Source: Sphingomonadales bacterium (GTDB lineage: Bacteria; Pseudomonadota; Alphaproteobacteria; Sphingomonadales; Sphingomonadaceae). From it: a stretch of DNA of 32,122 nucleotides. Position numbers and translations under genes: made by a program. The DNA is taken from NCBI GenBank assembly GCA_027485485.1, contig JAIXQY010000199.1, positions 1 through 32,122 on the forward strand, read 5' to 3'. Position 1 is the first letter of the stretch; every line of letters starts with the position of its first letter. This document shows, one piece after another, positions 14,948-24,019 of this stretch. The notes under the pieces were generated by a model. The model was not told where the DNA came from. It worked only from the letters and a program-made list of their open reading frames with translations, and did no database searches.

Positions 14948-16338
14948 TCTTCCCCACCCGGCGCAAGGCAGCGGCACCGGCGCCCGAACTGGCGGTGGCG
15001 GCCGTGGCCGAACCGGTCGCCCCTGCGCCCAGCCCGGTGGTGAACATCAAGGATCGCCGCCGCGACGACTACACCGAACTAAAGGTCACGCTGCACCAGA
15101 ATCTGATCGACCGCATCAACCTGGCGGCGCTGGAAACCATGACGCGCGAGCAGATGCAGCGCGACATCGGCGATATCGTTCAGGAAATGCTGAAGGAAAA
15201 CAACCAGGCGCTGAACGCGGCCGAACGGCGCCAGCTGGTTGAGGATATCCTTGATGAGCTGCTCGGCCTGGGGCCGCTGGAGCCGCTGCTGAAAGATCCC
15301 ACGATTTCCGATATCATGGTCAACAGCGCGACCAAGGTGTTTGTCGAACGGCGCGGCCGCATCGAGGAGGTGGGCACGCGCTTTGCCAGTGATCAGCATC
15401 TGCTGCGCATCATCGGCAAGATTGTTTCGGCGGTGGGGCGCCGCGTCGACGAAAGCTCTCCCATGGTCGATGCCCGCCTGCCTGATGGCAGCCGCATCAA
15501 CGCCATCATCCCGCCGCTGGCGCTAGACGGGCCGTGCCTTTCCATCCGCAAATTCCCGCCCAGCCGCACCAGCATCGACAAGCTGGTGGAATATGGATCG
15601 CTCACCCCCGATTGTGCCACCATGCTGAAGGCGGTGGTGGCCAGCCGCCGCAACGTGGTGGTTTCGGGCGGCACCGGTTCGGGCAAGACCACCATGCTGA
15701 ACGCGCTGTCGGGCTCGATCGGCAGCCATGAACGCGTGGTCACCATCGAGGATTCGGCCGAGCTGCAATTGCAGCAAAGCCATGTCGTGCGGCTGGAAAC
15801 CCGCCCGGCCAATATCGAAGGCCGCGGCGAGGTGACCCAGCGCGATCTGGTGAAGAACGCGCTGCGCATGCGGCCTGACCGGGTGATCCTGGGCGAAATC
15901 CGGTCGGGCGAAGCCTTTGACATGCTGCAGGCGATGAACACCGGCCACGATGGTTCGATGACAACGCTGCACGCCAACACGCCGCGCGATGCGCTGTCGC
16001 GGCTGGAACAGATGATCGGCATGTCGGGCATTGATATCAGCCCCAAATCGGCGCGGGCCCAGATTGCGTCGGCCATTCAGGTGGTGCTGCAGCTGGAACG
16101 CCTGCAGGATGGCACCCGCCGCGTCACCTCGGTCGCCGAAATCACCGGCATGGAAGGGGAGATCATCCTGATGCAGGAAATCTTCAAATTCGTGCGCGAG
16201 GGCGTGGATGCCGAAGGCCGGGTGATCGGCGAAATGCGGCCGATGGGCGTGCGGCCCAAGTTCATGGAAGTGCTGAAATCGCGCGGTTATGATCTGCCGT
16301 CGACCATGTTCGATCCGTTCCGGCGCAAGGACAGCTGA
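14944..16338 (+). CDS. cpaF: Tad pilus assembly ATPase CpaF (TadA)
   Basis: A 464-residue hexameric secretion ATPase of the VirB11/GspE family that powers pilus extension, and in some systems retraction. A variable Ala/Pro-rich N-terminus of about 40 residues precedes the N-terminal domain (LLGLGPLEPLLKDPTISDIM). The motor domain has Walker A SGGTGSGKTTMLNALSG (about 242-255), an Asp-box region VTIEDSAELQL, Walker B RVILGEIRSGEAFDML (about 313) and a His-box GSMTTLHAN. All key residues are present. It overlaps cpaE by four bases and is followed by tadB after three. Confidence 0.97.
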   Translation: MIFPTRRKAAAPAPELAVAAVAEPVAPAPSPVVNIKDRRRDDYTELKVTLHQNLIDRINLAALETMTREQMQRDIGDIVQEMLKENNQALNAAERRQLVEDILDELLGLGPLEPLLKDPTISDIMVNSATKVFVERRGRIEEVGTRFASDQHLLRIIGKIVSAVGRRVDESSPMVDARLPDGSRINAIIPPLALDGPCLSIRKFPPSRTSIDKLVEYGSLTPDCATMLKAVVASRRNVVVSGGTGSGKTTMLNALSGSIGSHERVVTIEDSAELQLQQSHVVRLETRPANIEGRGEVTQRDLVKNALRMRPDRVILGEIRSGEAFDMLQAMNTGHDGSMTTLHANTPRDALSRLEQMIGMSGIDISPKSARAQIASAIQVVLQLERLQDGTRRVTSVAEITGMEGEIILMQEIFKFVREGVDAEGRVIGEMRPMGVRPKFMEVLKSRGYDLPSTMFDPFRRKDS

Positions 16339-16341
16339 GCC

Positions 16342-17343
16342 ATGAGCCTGCCCTCCTTCCTCAACGCCGAAACCGTGCTGTATGGCATCATCTTCCTGGC
16401 CGCCGTGCTGGCGTTTGAAGGCATGTTCCTGTGGTGGCGTGACACCTATGGCCCGCGCCGCCGCGTGTCCAAGCGCATGGCCCTGATCGAAAAGGGCGCC
16501 AGCAGCGCCGAGATCATCACCGCCCTGCGCCGCCAGACCACCGACGTGTCGAAATCGCTGCTGCCATCGGTGATCCGCTATCTCGACAGCCGCATGAGCC
16601 AGGCCGGCATCCGCATGAGCGCGCAGCGCATGCTCACCATCATGTCGGTCGTCACGGTGTTGATCGGCATATTGTTCCCGCTGGTGGGCGGCATCACCGG
16701 CCAAATCCGATCGCCCAGCGCCGTGCTGCTGTTGCTGATCTTTGCCGCCGGCACCGGCATCGTGCTGCCGGTGCTTTATATCAATTTTGTTGCCGCCAAG
16801 CGGCTGAAATCCATCGAGGCCCAGTTCCCCACCGCCATTGACGTGCTGGTGCGCGGCTTGCGCGCCGGTTACCCGATCACATCGGCGCTGGAACTGGTGG
16901 TGAATGAGCTGCCCGATCCGCTGTCATCCGAACTGGGGCTGGTGCTGGCCGAAATGAACTATGGCTATGCCCTGCGCGATGCGCTGGCCAACCTGGCCAA
17001 GCGGGTGCAGACCGCCGATGTCGACATGTTCGTGGTTTCGGTCTCGATCCAGACCGAAACCGGCGGCAGCCTTGCCGATATCCTCGACGGCCTGTCGCGG
17101 GTGATCCGCGAGCGCGCCGGCATGGTGCTCAAGGTGCGGGCGCTGGCATCGGAAGGCAAGATGACCGGTGCCCTGCTCACCGCGATGCCGGTGCTCACCT
17201 TTGTCAGCGTGTTTTCCAGCAATCCGAACTTCTATCTCGATGTGGCGGATGATCGCTGGTTCATGCCGGGCGTGCTGGGGGTGTGCTTCATGTACACGCT
17301 GGGCGTGGTGATCATGCGCCGGCTCATAGCGATCAAGGTGTAA
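16342..17343 (+). CDS. tadB: Tad inner membrane platform protein TadB
   Basis: A 333-residue integral membrane protein of the T2SS-F/GspF family. One helix lies near the N-terminus (about 12-30), two in the middle (about 95-115 and 130-152), then a cytoplasmic T2SSF domain (FPTAIDVLVRGLRAGYPITS; VSIQTETGGSLADILDGLS) and two C-terminal helices. With TadC it forms the platform that couples CpaF to pilin polymerisation. It begins three bases after the cpaF stop. Confidence 0.94.
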   Translation: MSLPSFLNAETVLYGIIFLAAVLAFEGMFLWWRDTYGPRRRVSKRMALIEKGASSAEIITALRRQTTDVSKSLLPSVIRYLDSRMSQAGIRMSAQRMLTIMSVVTVLIGILFPLVGGITGQIRSPSAVLLLLIFAAGTGIVLPVLYINFVAAKRLKSIEAQFPTAIDVLVRGLRAGYPITSALELVVNELPDPLSSELGLVLAEMNYGYALRDALANLAKRVQTADVDMFVVSVSIQTETGGSLADILDGLSRVIRERAGMVLKVRALASEGKMTGALLTAMPVLTFVSVFSSNPNFYLDVADDRWFMPGVLGVCFMYTLGVVIMRRLIAIKV

Positions 17344-17344
17344 T

Positions 17345-18322
17345 GTGGGACTGAACAGCGGCCTTGCAGATTGGATCGTCCTTGGCCTCGTGTTCGTGGC
17401 CGTGGTGCTGGTGGTGCTGGCGCTGGCACCCATCGTGCTGGGTCGCACCGATATCAAGGCGCGGCTGGCGGCCCAGGGCGGTGCGGCGGCCAGCGATGCC
17501 GGGCCGGGCAGCATCCGCAACGATGTCACCAACAGTGCCTGGTCCCGCCTGCTTCAGGAGATCGAGCGGCGCGGCATCGGCCTCACCGATTCCACCTCCG
17601 ACAAGCTGGCCGAAAAACTGGAACTGGCCGGCTTCAGCCAAAGTTTCGCCCCGCGTGTGTTCACCCTGGCCCGCGCGCTCGGCACGCTGGCGCTGCCGTC
17701 TCTGTTGCTGCTGTCGATCACGCTCAGCGGCAACTGGCCAACATCGACCAAATTATATGGCATGTTGATGGGCTCGGCCGCCTTTGGCCTCTATCTGCCG
17801 GGCCTGATCGTTTCGGCGCGCGCCAGCGACCGCGCCAAGGAGATATTGAACGGCTTTCCCGATACGCTGGATCTGATGCTGGTCTGCCTCGAAGCCGGCC
17901 TGGGCGTGGACGCCGCCTTCAACCGGGTCGGCGCCGAAATTTCCGGGTCGCACCCGCTGCTGGCCCGGCTGTTTGCCCAGGTCAGCCTGGAACTGCGGGC
18001 CGGGCGCAGCCGCGAGGTGGCGTTGCGGCAACTGGCGCGCAAGAGCGGCGTTCCCGAAATCACTGCATTCACCACGCTGATCATCCAGTCCGACCGGCTG
18101 GGCGCATCGGTGGCGCAGGCGCTGCGTATCTACAGCGCTGAAATGCGGGAAGCGCGCAAGATGCGCGCCGAAGAAAAGGCCCATCGCATCCCTGTGCTGC
18201 TGTCCATTCCGCTGGTGTGTTTCATGCTGCCGGTGATGGTGGCGGTGCTGATGCTGCCGGCAGCCATCGGCATGCGCGATGCCCTTGGCCAGGCCAATGA
18301 CGCGAACAACGCGCCGCGGTGA
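17345..18322 (+). CDS. tadC: Tad inner membrane platform protein TadC
   Basis: A 325-residue paralogue and partner of TadB. It starts at GTG 17345, one base after the tadB stop; the ATG at 17343 is closed after three codons. An N-terminal helix (about 10-30) is followed by a helix pair (about 110-160), the T2SSF domain (FPDTLDLMLVCLEAGLGVDA, TLIIQSDRLGASVAQALR) and a C-terminal helix pair (about 283-310). The stop overlaps the start of the next gene (ATGA/TGATG), continuing the coupled series. Confidence 0.94.
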   Translation: MGLNSGLADWIVLGLVFVAVVLVVLALAPIVLGRTDIKARLAAQGGAAASDAGPGSIRNDVTNSAWSRLLQEIERRGIGLTDSTSDKLAEKLELAGFSQSFAPRVFTLARALGTLALPSLLLLSITLSGNWPTSTKLYGMLMGSAAFGLYLPGLIVSARASDRAKEILNGFPDTLDLMLVCLEAGLGVDAAFNRVGAEISGSHPLLARLFAQVSLELRAGRSREVALRQLARKSGVPEITAFTTLIIQSDRLGASVAQALRIYSAEMREARKMRAEEKAHRIPVLLSIPLVCFMLPVMVAVLMLPAAIGMRDALGQANDANNAPR

Positions 18323-19434
18323 TGATGCGCCCCCCAACCGCCCCTTCCACGCTTGCGCTCGCCGTTGCCCTGCTGGCCGCATCCGGTGCCGCAGCGCGCG
18401 ACCGCCCGCTGGAACTGCGCAGCAGCAGCACGCCGATGCCGGCTGCCGTGCTGGCCGGCGGCGCCGATGCCGCGCTGGATGAAGGCCGCGCCCTGTTGGC
18501 GGCAGCCAATCCGGTGCAGGCCATCGCCGCCTTCCGCACCGCGCTGGCCAGCAATCCGCAATCGGTCGCGGCGCTGAACGGGCTGGCCGTGGCCTATGAC
18601 CGGCTGGGCCGGGCCGATCTGGCCCGCCAGCATTTCGAACAGGCCTTGGCCTTTGAACCCGATGCGGCCGATATCGCCTATAATCTGGGGTGGTCGCTGC
18701 TGAAGGCCGGCCAGTATCGGGACGCCATAGCCCCGCTGCAGCGCGCCAGTGCCGGCCGCGACGCGCGCGCCGCCGGCGCCGCCCGGCGGGCGCTGGCCAT
18801 CATCGCCGCCCGGCTGGAAGCACCGGCCGCACCGCCGGTGGTGCTGGCCGATGCCGATGTGCCCCCGGCACCCGCCCGCATCGACATGGTGGCCAGCGGC
18901 GAGGCTGTGCTGGTGCTGGCTGCCGTGCCGCCGCCCGTTGCCGTACGGCCAGCGGCCGCTCAGCGCGTTGCGGCCGTGCCCGTGGCCGCCGCTCCGGTCG
19001 CGCCTGCAGCCCCGGCCGCGCCCATTGCCACGGTTCTGGCTGGGCGGCTGGGCGATGCGGCCAGCCTCACCATCCCGGCCAGTGTTGCCGAACCAGATCC
19101 GCCAGAAACGGTGGAGGTCGCCTTGCCGCAGCCCGTAGCGCCGATGCGCCCGGCCATGCCGGCGGCCCCGGCCGCGCCGCCTGAAGCGCCACCGCCCCCA
19201 CCGCGCGCCGTGGTGGCAGCATCGGGAACTTCCAATCGCGCCATCGCCGTACCAGCCAGTGCCTGGTACCAACGGCGCACAACAGCGGCCGTGTTGCCAG
19301 CGACGATGATCAACCGCCGCCAGCGGCCCGAGCTGCCCGCCGCGCCGCAGCCGGTTGATCCCAAGGCCGAAATCCGACTGGCCATCGCCCGGCTGGAATG
19401 GCTGCTGGAACGGTTGGAGGCGCGTGATGCTTGA
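18322..19434 (+). CDS. Secreted TPR protein of the Tad locus (TadD-like)
   Basis: A 370-residue product. Residues 1-25 look like a signal peptide (TLALAVALLAASGAAA). Tetratricopeptide-like helices span about 50-142 (ALNGLAVAYDRLGRADLARQ; IAYNLGWSLLKAGQYRDAI). A long Ala/Pro-rich low-complexity region (about 165-330) follows and a short amphipathic helix (AEIRLAIARLEWLLERLEA) ends the protein. TadD proteins are TPR lipoproteins of Tad systems; this one lacks an obvious lipobox but has the right place and repeats. ATG 18322 overlaps the tadC stop; GTG 18319 is an alternative start. It overlaps the next gene by eight bases. Confidence 0.8.
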   Translation: MMRPPTAPSTLALAVALLAASGAAARDRPLELRSSSTPMPAAVLAGGADAALDEGRALLAAANPVQAIAAFRTALASNPQSVAALNGLAVAYDRLGRADLARQHFEQALAFEPDAADIAYNLGWSLLKAGQYRDAIAPLQRASAGRDARAAGAARRALAIIAARLEAPAAPPVVLADADVPPAPARIDMVASGEAVLVLAAVPPPVAVRPAAAQRVAAVPVAAAPVAPAAPAAPIATVLAGRLGDAASLTIPASVAEPDPPETVEVALPQPVAPMRPAMPAAPAAPPEAPPPPPRAVVAASGTSNRAIAVPASAWYQRRTTAAVLPATMINRRQRPELPAAPQPVDPKAEIRLAIARLEWLLERLEARDA

Positions 19435-20458
19435 TCCCTCCCGTGCTGCTGATCTCGTCACACTTGAACGCGCACACGGCGCCGCGCTGGCCGAACTGCA
19501 GGCGCAGGATCGCCCACAAGTGCGCGGCAATCTGCGCCGCTGGCACCGGATTGCCGCCATGGCCCTGTGCGTTGCCATGCTGCTGGTGCTCGTCACCCCC
19601 GCACTGGCGCGGGAGCGGGCGCCGGCCAATCCAGCCCTGGCCGTGGCCCCGGTGGCGCCGCCCACACCGGCCGCGCTGGCCATGCTGGATGCTGCCATTG
19701 CCAGCGGCCGGCTGGCCGATGCCCGCGCGCTGATTGCGCCGATGTGGGCATCAAGCAGCCCGGATGTGGCGCTGCGCGGCGCCGAACTGGCGCTGGCGGG
19801 CGGATCCTTGCCCGAAGCCGTCGATGGCTTCACCGGCCTCACCGACGGGCCGCTGGCGGCGCTGGCCTGGCAGGGCCTGGGCATCACCCGGCTGAAAATG
19901 GGCGACACCACTGCGGCCGCCGCCGCGCTTGACAAGGCGGTGGCGCTGGACGTTGGGCTGGCACGGGCGTGGAATGCGCGCGGCGTGCTCGCCGATCGCC
20001 AGCGCGATTGGGCCACGGCCGATACCGCCTATGCCAAGGCGATTGCGGCGGCGCCCGGCGATGCCGCCATGCTGGCCAACCGTGGCTGGTCGATGCTGCT
20101 GCGCGGCCATCATGTGGCGGCCGAACGTGATCTGGAACGGGCGCTGGCCATGGCTCCAGCCAACAGGGTGATGCGTACCAATCTGGCGCTGGCCCGCGCC
20201 ATGCAGGGCCGTTATCAGGATGCCTTTCGCCACAGCGATCGCGCCAATCTGGCGGTGGATCTCAACAGTGTGGGCTATGCCGCAATGGCGCGCGGCGATC
20301 TCGCCGTGGCCGAAGCCTATTTCAACCGCGCGCTCAGCCTCAATCCCCAGTTCGACCGCGCGGCCTGGGCCAATCTGCAATATCTGGCCGATCTGAAGGG
20401 CCGGGCCGGGCCCAATCCGGAAGCGCGGCCTGAACGCGTGCCCCAACCCCTGCCATGA
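19427..20458 (+). CDS. Membrane-anchored TPR protein of the Tad locus
   Basis: A 343-residue product with a 40-residue cytoplasmic N-terminus (LDPSRAADLVTLERAHGAAL), one membrane helix (about 41-61) and a periplasmic TPR array (about 75-330; for example AWNARGVLADRQRDWATADT and AMLANRGWSMLLRGHHVAA). I chose ATG 19427 because GGAGG lies six bases upstream; the open frame reaches further back inside the preceding gene. It is the second TPR gene in tandem and differs from its neighbour by having a retained anchor rather than a cleavable signal. It probably scaffolds the periplasmic part of the Tad machine. It overlaps the prepilin peptidase gene by four bases. Confidence 0.82.
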   Translation: MLDPSRAADLVTLERAHGAALAELQAQDRPQVRGNLRRWHRIAAMALCVAMLLVLVTPALARERAPANPALAVAPVAPPTPAALAMLDAAIASGRLADARALIAPMWASSSPDVALRGAELALAGGSLPEAVDGFTGLTDGPLAALAWQGLGITRLKMGDTTAAAAALDKAVALDVGLARAWNARGVLADRQRDWATADTAYAKAIAAAPGDAAMLANRGWSMLLRGHHVAAERDLERALAMAPANRVMRTNLALARAMQGRYQDAFRHSDRANLAVDLNSVGYAAMARGDLAVAEAYFNRALSLNPQFDRAAWANLQYLADLKGRAGPNPEARPERVPQPLP

Positions 20459-20934
20459 CGCTGGCGCTGGCCGGCCTTGCCCTGCTGGCGGCTGGCCTGG
20501 TGCTGGCGGCGGGCTTTGATCTGTGGCGCTATGAAATCCCCGATACGCTCACCATCCTGATCATCGCGGCGGCGGTGCTGTTCGGGCTGGGCACGCCGGG
20601 GTTCAACTGGCCCAGCCATGCCGCGGCCGGCGGGGCATTTTTCGCCTTTGGCCTGCTGGCCTTCGCGCGTGGCTGGCTGGGCGGCGGTGATGTGAAGATC
20701 ATGACCGGCTGCGCCTGCTGGGCCACATTGTCCAGCCTGCCAGCCCAGATCGTGCTGATCGCAATGGCAGGCGGCGTGCTGGCGCTGGTGCTCATGCTGT
20801 TGCGGCGCGGGCTGGTGGCGGCGGGCATCACCGGTGACAATCCGCCGCGCCTGCTGCGGGTTGGTGCCGATCTGCCCTATGCCGTGGGGATTGCCGCCGG
20901 CATGGCCCTGTGGGGCTGGCGCTTCCTGGCCTGA
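20455..20934 (+). CDS. cpaA: Tad prepilin peptidase CpaA (TadV)
   Basis: A 159-residue inner membrane aspartic protease (A24 family) that removes the leader of the Flp prepilin. The two catalytic aspartates are visible: one in AGFDLWRYEIPD (about residue 22) and one in GGGDVKIM (about residue 79). It has about five hydrophobic helices and the short length of TadV-type enzymes, which lack the N-methylating domain. It is the last gene of the coupled series, whereas in Caulobacter cpaA follows the pilin gene directly. No terminator is obvious after it. Confidence 0.94.
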   Translation: MTLALAGLALLAAGLVLAAGFDLWRYEIPDTLTILIIAAAVLFGLGTPGFNWPSHAAAGGAFFAFGLLAFARGWLGGGDVKIMTGCACWATLSSLPAQIVLIAMAGGVLALVLMLLRRGLVAAGITGDNPPRLLRVGADLPYAVGIAAGMALWGWRFLA

Positions 20935-20990
20935 GCCTGAGTGGCGGGCACAGTGATGCCCCGAAACCACAGTCATCAGCCGGCGCCGTT

Positions 20991-21040
20991 GCGTAACATC
21001 ACTGTCACGCCGCTGATACACGCGCGTCACAAACAGTCAC
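20991..21040 (+). promoter_or_regulatory. Array of 11-base-spaced GTCAC repeats resembling PHO boxes
   Basis: Five heptamers follow one another with an 11-base period (the last step is 10): GCGTAAC 20991, CTGTCAC 21002, CTGATAC 21013, GCGTCAC 21024, CAGTCAC 21034. A further CAGTCAT lies at 20970. CTGTCA-type heptamers spaced by four bases are the known layout of PhoB sites. The array ends 54 bases before the start of a TonB-dependent receptor followed by phosphatase-type genes, a fitting place for a phosphate-starvation promoter. PhoB binding is inferred. Confidence 0.6.
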
Positions 21041-21094
21041 TAGGGACCGCGAGCGTCGCCGGGGCATGCCGCCCGGTTCAATGGGACCATATTC

Positions 21095-23941
21095 ATGATC
21101 AATATATTTGCGCGCCGTGCCACGGCGGTTCGTTTTGCCTTGCTGGCCAGCCTGGCCGGCACCCCGTCCTTCGCCCAGGTGATGGCTGCTGCCGATCAGG
21201 CCGCCGCGGAACCGGCCGCCGAAGCCACCAAGGCGCGTGCCGGTGAAACCACCACTGCCGAAGATGGCGAAATCGTGGTTTCGGGCCAGCGCCCGATCCG
21301 CGAATCGGAACGCGCCGCCCTGCTGGTGCAGAAGAACAGCGATCAGCTGGTCAGTGTGCTCTCCGCCGACGCCGTGGGCCGTCTGCCCGATCAGAACATC
21401 GCCCAAGCCGTCAGCCGTCTGCCCGGCGTTGCCGTTCAGCGCGACCAGGGCCAGGCCCGCTATGTCAACCTGCGCGGTGCGCCGCTCAGCTGGACCACCC
21501 TGTCGTTCGACGGCATCAACGTCATCTCGCCGGAAGGCCGCGATGCGCGCTTTGACTCCATCCCCTCGGCCATCGCCACCCAGGTGATCGTGCGCAAGGC
21601 GGTGACGCCGGACATGACCGCCGAAACCATCGCCGGCAACATCAACGTCATCACCCGCTCGGCCTTTGACTACAAGGGCCTGCACATGCAGGGCCGCGCC
21701 GGCATCGGCTATGTCGATCTGGGCGGCGGCAAGGAATATGAAGCCACCGGCGTGATCAGCGATCGCTGGGAGACCGGCATCGGCGAAATCGGCGCCGTGC
21801 TGTCGGGCAGCTATTATCAGCGCACCATGGCCACCGACAATATCGAGACCGATTGGGAAACCGTGAGCCGCGATCTGCGCCCGATCGGCACCAATGAAGA
21901 CCCCAATTCGCTTGTCAACACCGGCGCTGGCGGCAACCGCCGCGTGTGGGCGCGCGAAACCGAAAACAAGCTCTACCGCCTCACCCGCCGCAACTACAGC
22001 GTGTCGGGCCGGCTGGAGTGGGCGCCGGACAGTGACAACAAGCTGTTCGTCACCTCGATCTATTCGGCCTTCACCGACAACGAGCTGCGCAACAACTATA
22101 TCTTCGATCTTGATGACCGCGAATCGGCCTTGCCCAACGCGGCCACGGCCTGCGCAAACACTGTGCTCGCACCCAACACCACCGGTTATGCCGATGCCTG
22201 CGTGAACTCGCCGTTCCGGGGCACCGTCTATGGTGTCGACATCAACGCCAACCTGCTGACCCGCGAGTTCCTGCAATCGGTGTTCATCAACACCATCGGC
22301 GGTGATCACAAGACCGGCGACTGGACGATCAGCTGGCGCGGCAACTACACCCAGTCCAAGGACGATCGCAGCTTCCCGGCTCAGCTGAACTATGAAAGCC
22401 CCGGCTTCGGCGCCACCACCGTCACCGGTCGCCCGACCGTGTTCTATGATCTGACCGATCCGCAGAACCAGGTTGTCGAACTCTATCGCACACTGCGCGC
22501 TGCCGATGGCACGCTGTCGCGCGGGGACCGCGTGCGTTCGATCGCCGATTTCTCCACGCCGCTCACCCGCATCCGCGGCCAGAAGGCGGTGGACACCACC
22601 GAAGCCTATACCGGCCGCCTCGACCTGGGCTGGGAAACCAGCCTGTTCGGCAGCACCAAGTTCAGCTTTGGTCTGCAGTATGACAACCGCGTCAAGGAAG
22701 TTGACGAGCGGCTGCTCGACGTGAACGCCAACACGGCCGTCAATGGCGTCAATGTGTTCACGGCCGCCAACGTGCCGCTCACCCCGCAGGCGGTCAGCAT
22801 TCCGGGCGACTACAAGGGCCAGCTGCCGCTGGGTTACACCTTCCCCTATTTCGGCAAGCAGCAGATCATCGATGTGGTGAAGCAGGTCGAGCCCTTTGCG
22901 GCCTACAACTTCAACAACGCCAACTATTTCAAGGTGCGTGAAGAGGTCATCTCGGGCTATGCGATGGGTGTCACCAAGTTTGATTGGGGCAGCATCGTCT
23001 ATGGTGCCCGCCTGGAGCAGGTGAACAACGAAGCCACCGGCTTCCGCGCGATCGTTTCGGGTGGCGCGCCCACCTTGCTCAACACCGTCAAGCGCGATTT
23101 CTTCCAAGTCTATCCCAGCCTGCATTTCAACTGGAATCCCTCGGATGACATGAAGGTGCGCCTGTCGTTCAACACCGGTGCGGCCCGTGCCGATTATTCG
23201 GTGCTCCGCCCCAACTTTACCTTCAACGATCCCAACCAGACGATTTCGGGTGGCAACCCCGATATCCGGCCGGAAAAGACCCGCGGCGTTGACCTCTATT
23301 GGGAATATTATCCGAGCCGCGGCGGCTTCTTCATGCTCGGCGCCCATTACAAGGATGTGCGCGACGTGCTGTTCGGCTTCACCCAGCAGTTCGGTTCGGA
23401 TGCGCTCAACTTTGGCGGCGTTGACCGGTCGATCTACAACTTCTCCACCACGGTGAACGGCGGCAAGGGCAAGGTCTATGGCATCGAAGGCGCTGCTCAG
23501 ATCCAGCTCGACAATTTCCTGAGCGAAGATCACTGGTGGGGTGGCTTCGGCATCCAGGCCAACGCCTCGGCCAACCGCAGCGAAGCCATCACCCCGGCTG
23601 GCGACAAGGTCCGCTTCCCCGGCACCTCTGACTTCGTGATGAACATCGGGCCTTATTATGAGAAGTATGGCTTCTCGGCGCGCGTGTCCTATCAGTATCG
23701 CTCCAGCTGGATCGATGGCCTGGGTGATGCGGTGTCGGCCGGCGGCGACTTCTACTGGGCTGCCGATGGCGAGCTCGACATCTCGGCCCGCTATGCCATC
23801 ACCAAGAATTTCGAAGTCTATGCCGATCTCTCCAACGTGTTGAACGGCCCCGGCCGTCGCTTCGTCGGCAACGATCGTCGCAGCATCGAACGTGAAACCT
23901 TCGGCCGCCGCTACACCGCGGGCCTGCGTCTCACCTATTGA
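21095..23941 (+). CDS. TonB-dependent outer membrane receptor, putative phytate/organophosphate uptake
   Basis: A 948-residue receptor. It has a signal peptide (cleavage about SFAQ, residue 28), a TonB-box-like EIVVSGQRP (about residue 64), a plug domain (LPDQNIAQAVSRLPGVAVQR; YVNLRGAP; AETIAGNINVITRSAF) and a large 22-strand-type barrel rich in aromatic and Asn residues, ending in an aromatic residue (GLRLTY). The plug phrases match the TonB-Xanth-Caul type receptors of sphingomonads and caulobacters. The substrate cannot be read from the protein. The neighbours, a secreted PHP phosphoesterase and a phytase, and the PHO-like array upstream point to phytate or its breakdown products, possibly with bound metal. 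ATG 21095 has GGGA about 10 bases upstream. Confidence 0.92.
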   Translation: MINIFARRATAVRFALLASLAGTPSFAQVMAAADQAAAEPAAEATKARAGETTTAEDGEIVVSGQRPIRESERAALLVQKNSDQLVSVLSADAVGRLPDQNIAQAVSRLPGVAVQRDQGQARYVNLRGAPLSWTTLSFDGINVISPEGRDARFDSIPSAIATQVIVRKAVTPDMTAETIAGNINVITRSAFDYKGLHMQGRAGIGYVDLGGGKEYEATGVISDRWETGIGEIGAVLSGSYYQRTMATDNIETDWETVSRDLRPIGTNEDPNSLVNTGAGGNRRVWARETENKLYRLTRRNYSVSGRLEWAPDSDNKLFVTSIYSAFTDNELRNNYIFDLDDRESALPNAATACANTVLAPNTTGYADACVNSPFRGTVYGVDINANLLTREFLQSVFINTIGGDHKTGDWTISWRGNYTQSKDDRSFPAQLNYESPGFGATTVTGRPTVFYDLTDPQNQVVELYRTLRAADGTLSRGDRVRSIADFSTPLTRIRGQKAVDTTEAYTGRLDLGWETSLFGSTKFSFGLQYDNRVKEVDERLLDVNANTAVNGVNVFTAANVPLTPQAVSIPGDYKGQLPLGYTFPYFGKQQIIDVVKQVEPFAAYNFNNANYFKVREEVISGYAMGVTKFDWGSIVYGARLEQVNNEATGFRAIVSGGAPTLLNTVKRDFFQVYPSLHFNWNPSDDMKVRLSFNTGAARADYSVLRPNFTFNDPNQTISGGNPDIRPEKTRGVDLYWEYYPSRGGFFMLGAHYKDVRDVLFGFTQQFGSDALNFGGVDRSIYNFSTTVNGGKGKVYGIEGAAQIQLDNFLSEDHWWGGFGIQANASANRSEAITPAGDKVRFPGTSDFVMNIGPYYEKYGFSARVSYQYRSSWIDGLGDAVSAGGDFYWAADGELDISARYAITKNFEVYADLSNVLNGPGRRFVGNDRRSIERETFGRRYTAGLRLTY

Positions 23942-23966
23942 TCGCTCCGCTGATCGGTTGATCTGC

Positions 23967-24004
23967 TGGCGGCGCCTGTCATCCACGGGCGCCGCCAATT
24001 TCTT
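23967..24004 (+). terminator. Hairpin between receptor and PHP genes
   Basis: TGGCGGCGCC (23967-23976) and GGCGCCGCCA (23988-23997) form a ten-pair stem with an 11-base loop, followed by ATTTCTT. It lies 25 bases after the receptor stop and 15 before the ribosome site of the next gene. It probably attenuates transcription, giving more receptor than enzymes. Confidence 0.6.
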
Positions 24005-24019
24005 GTGAAGGATATCCCC

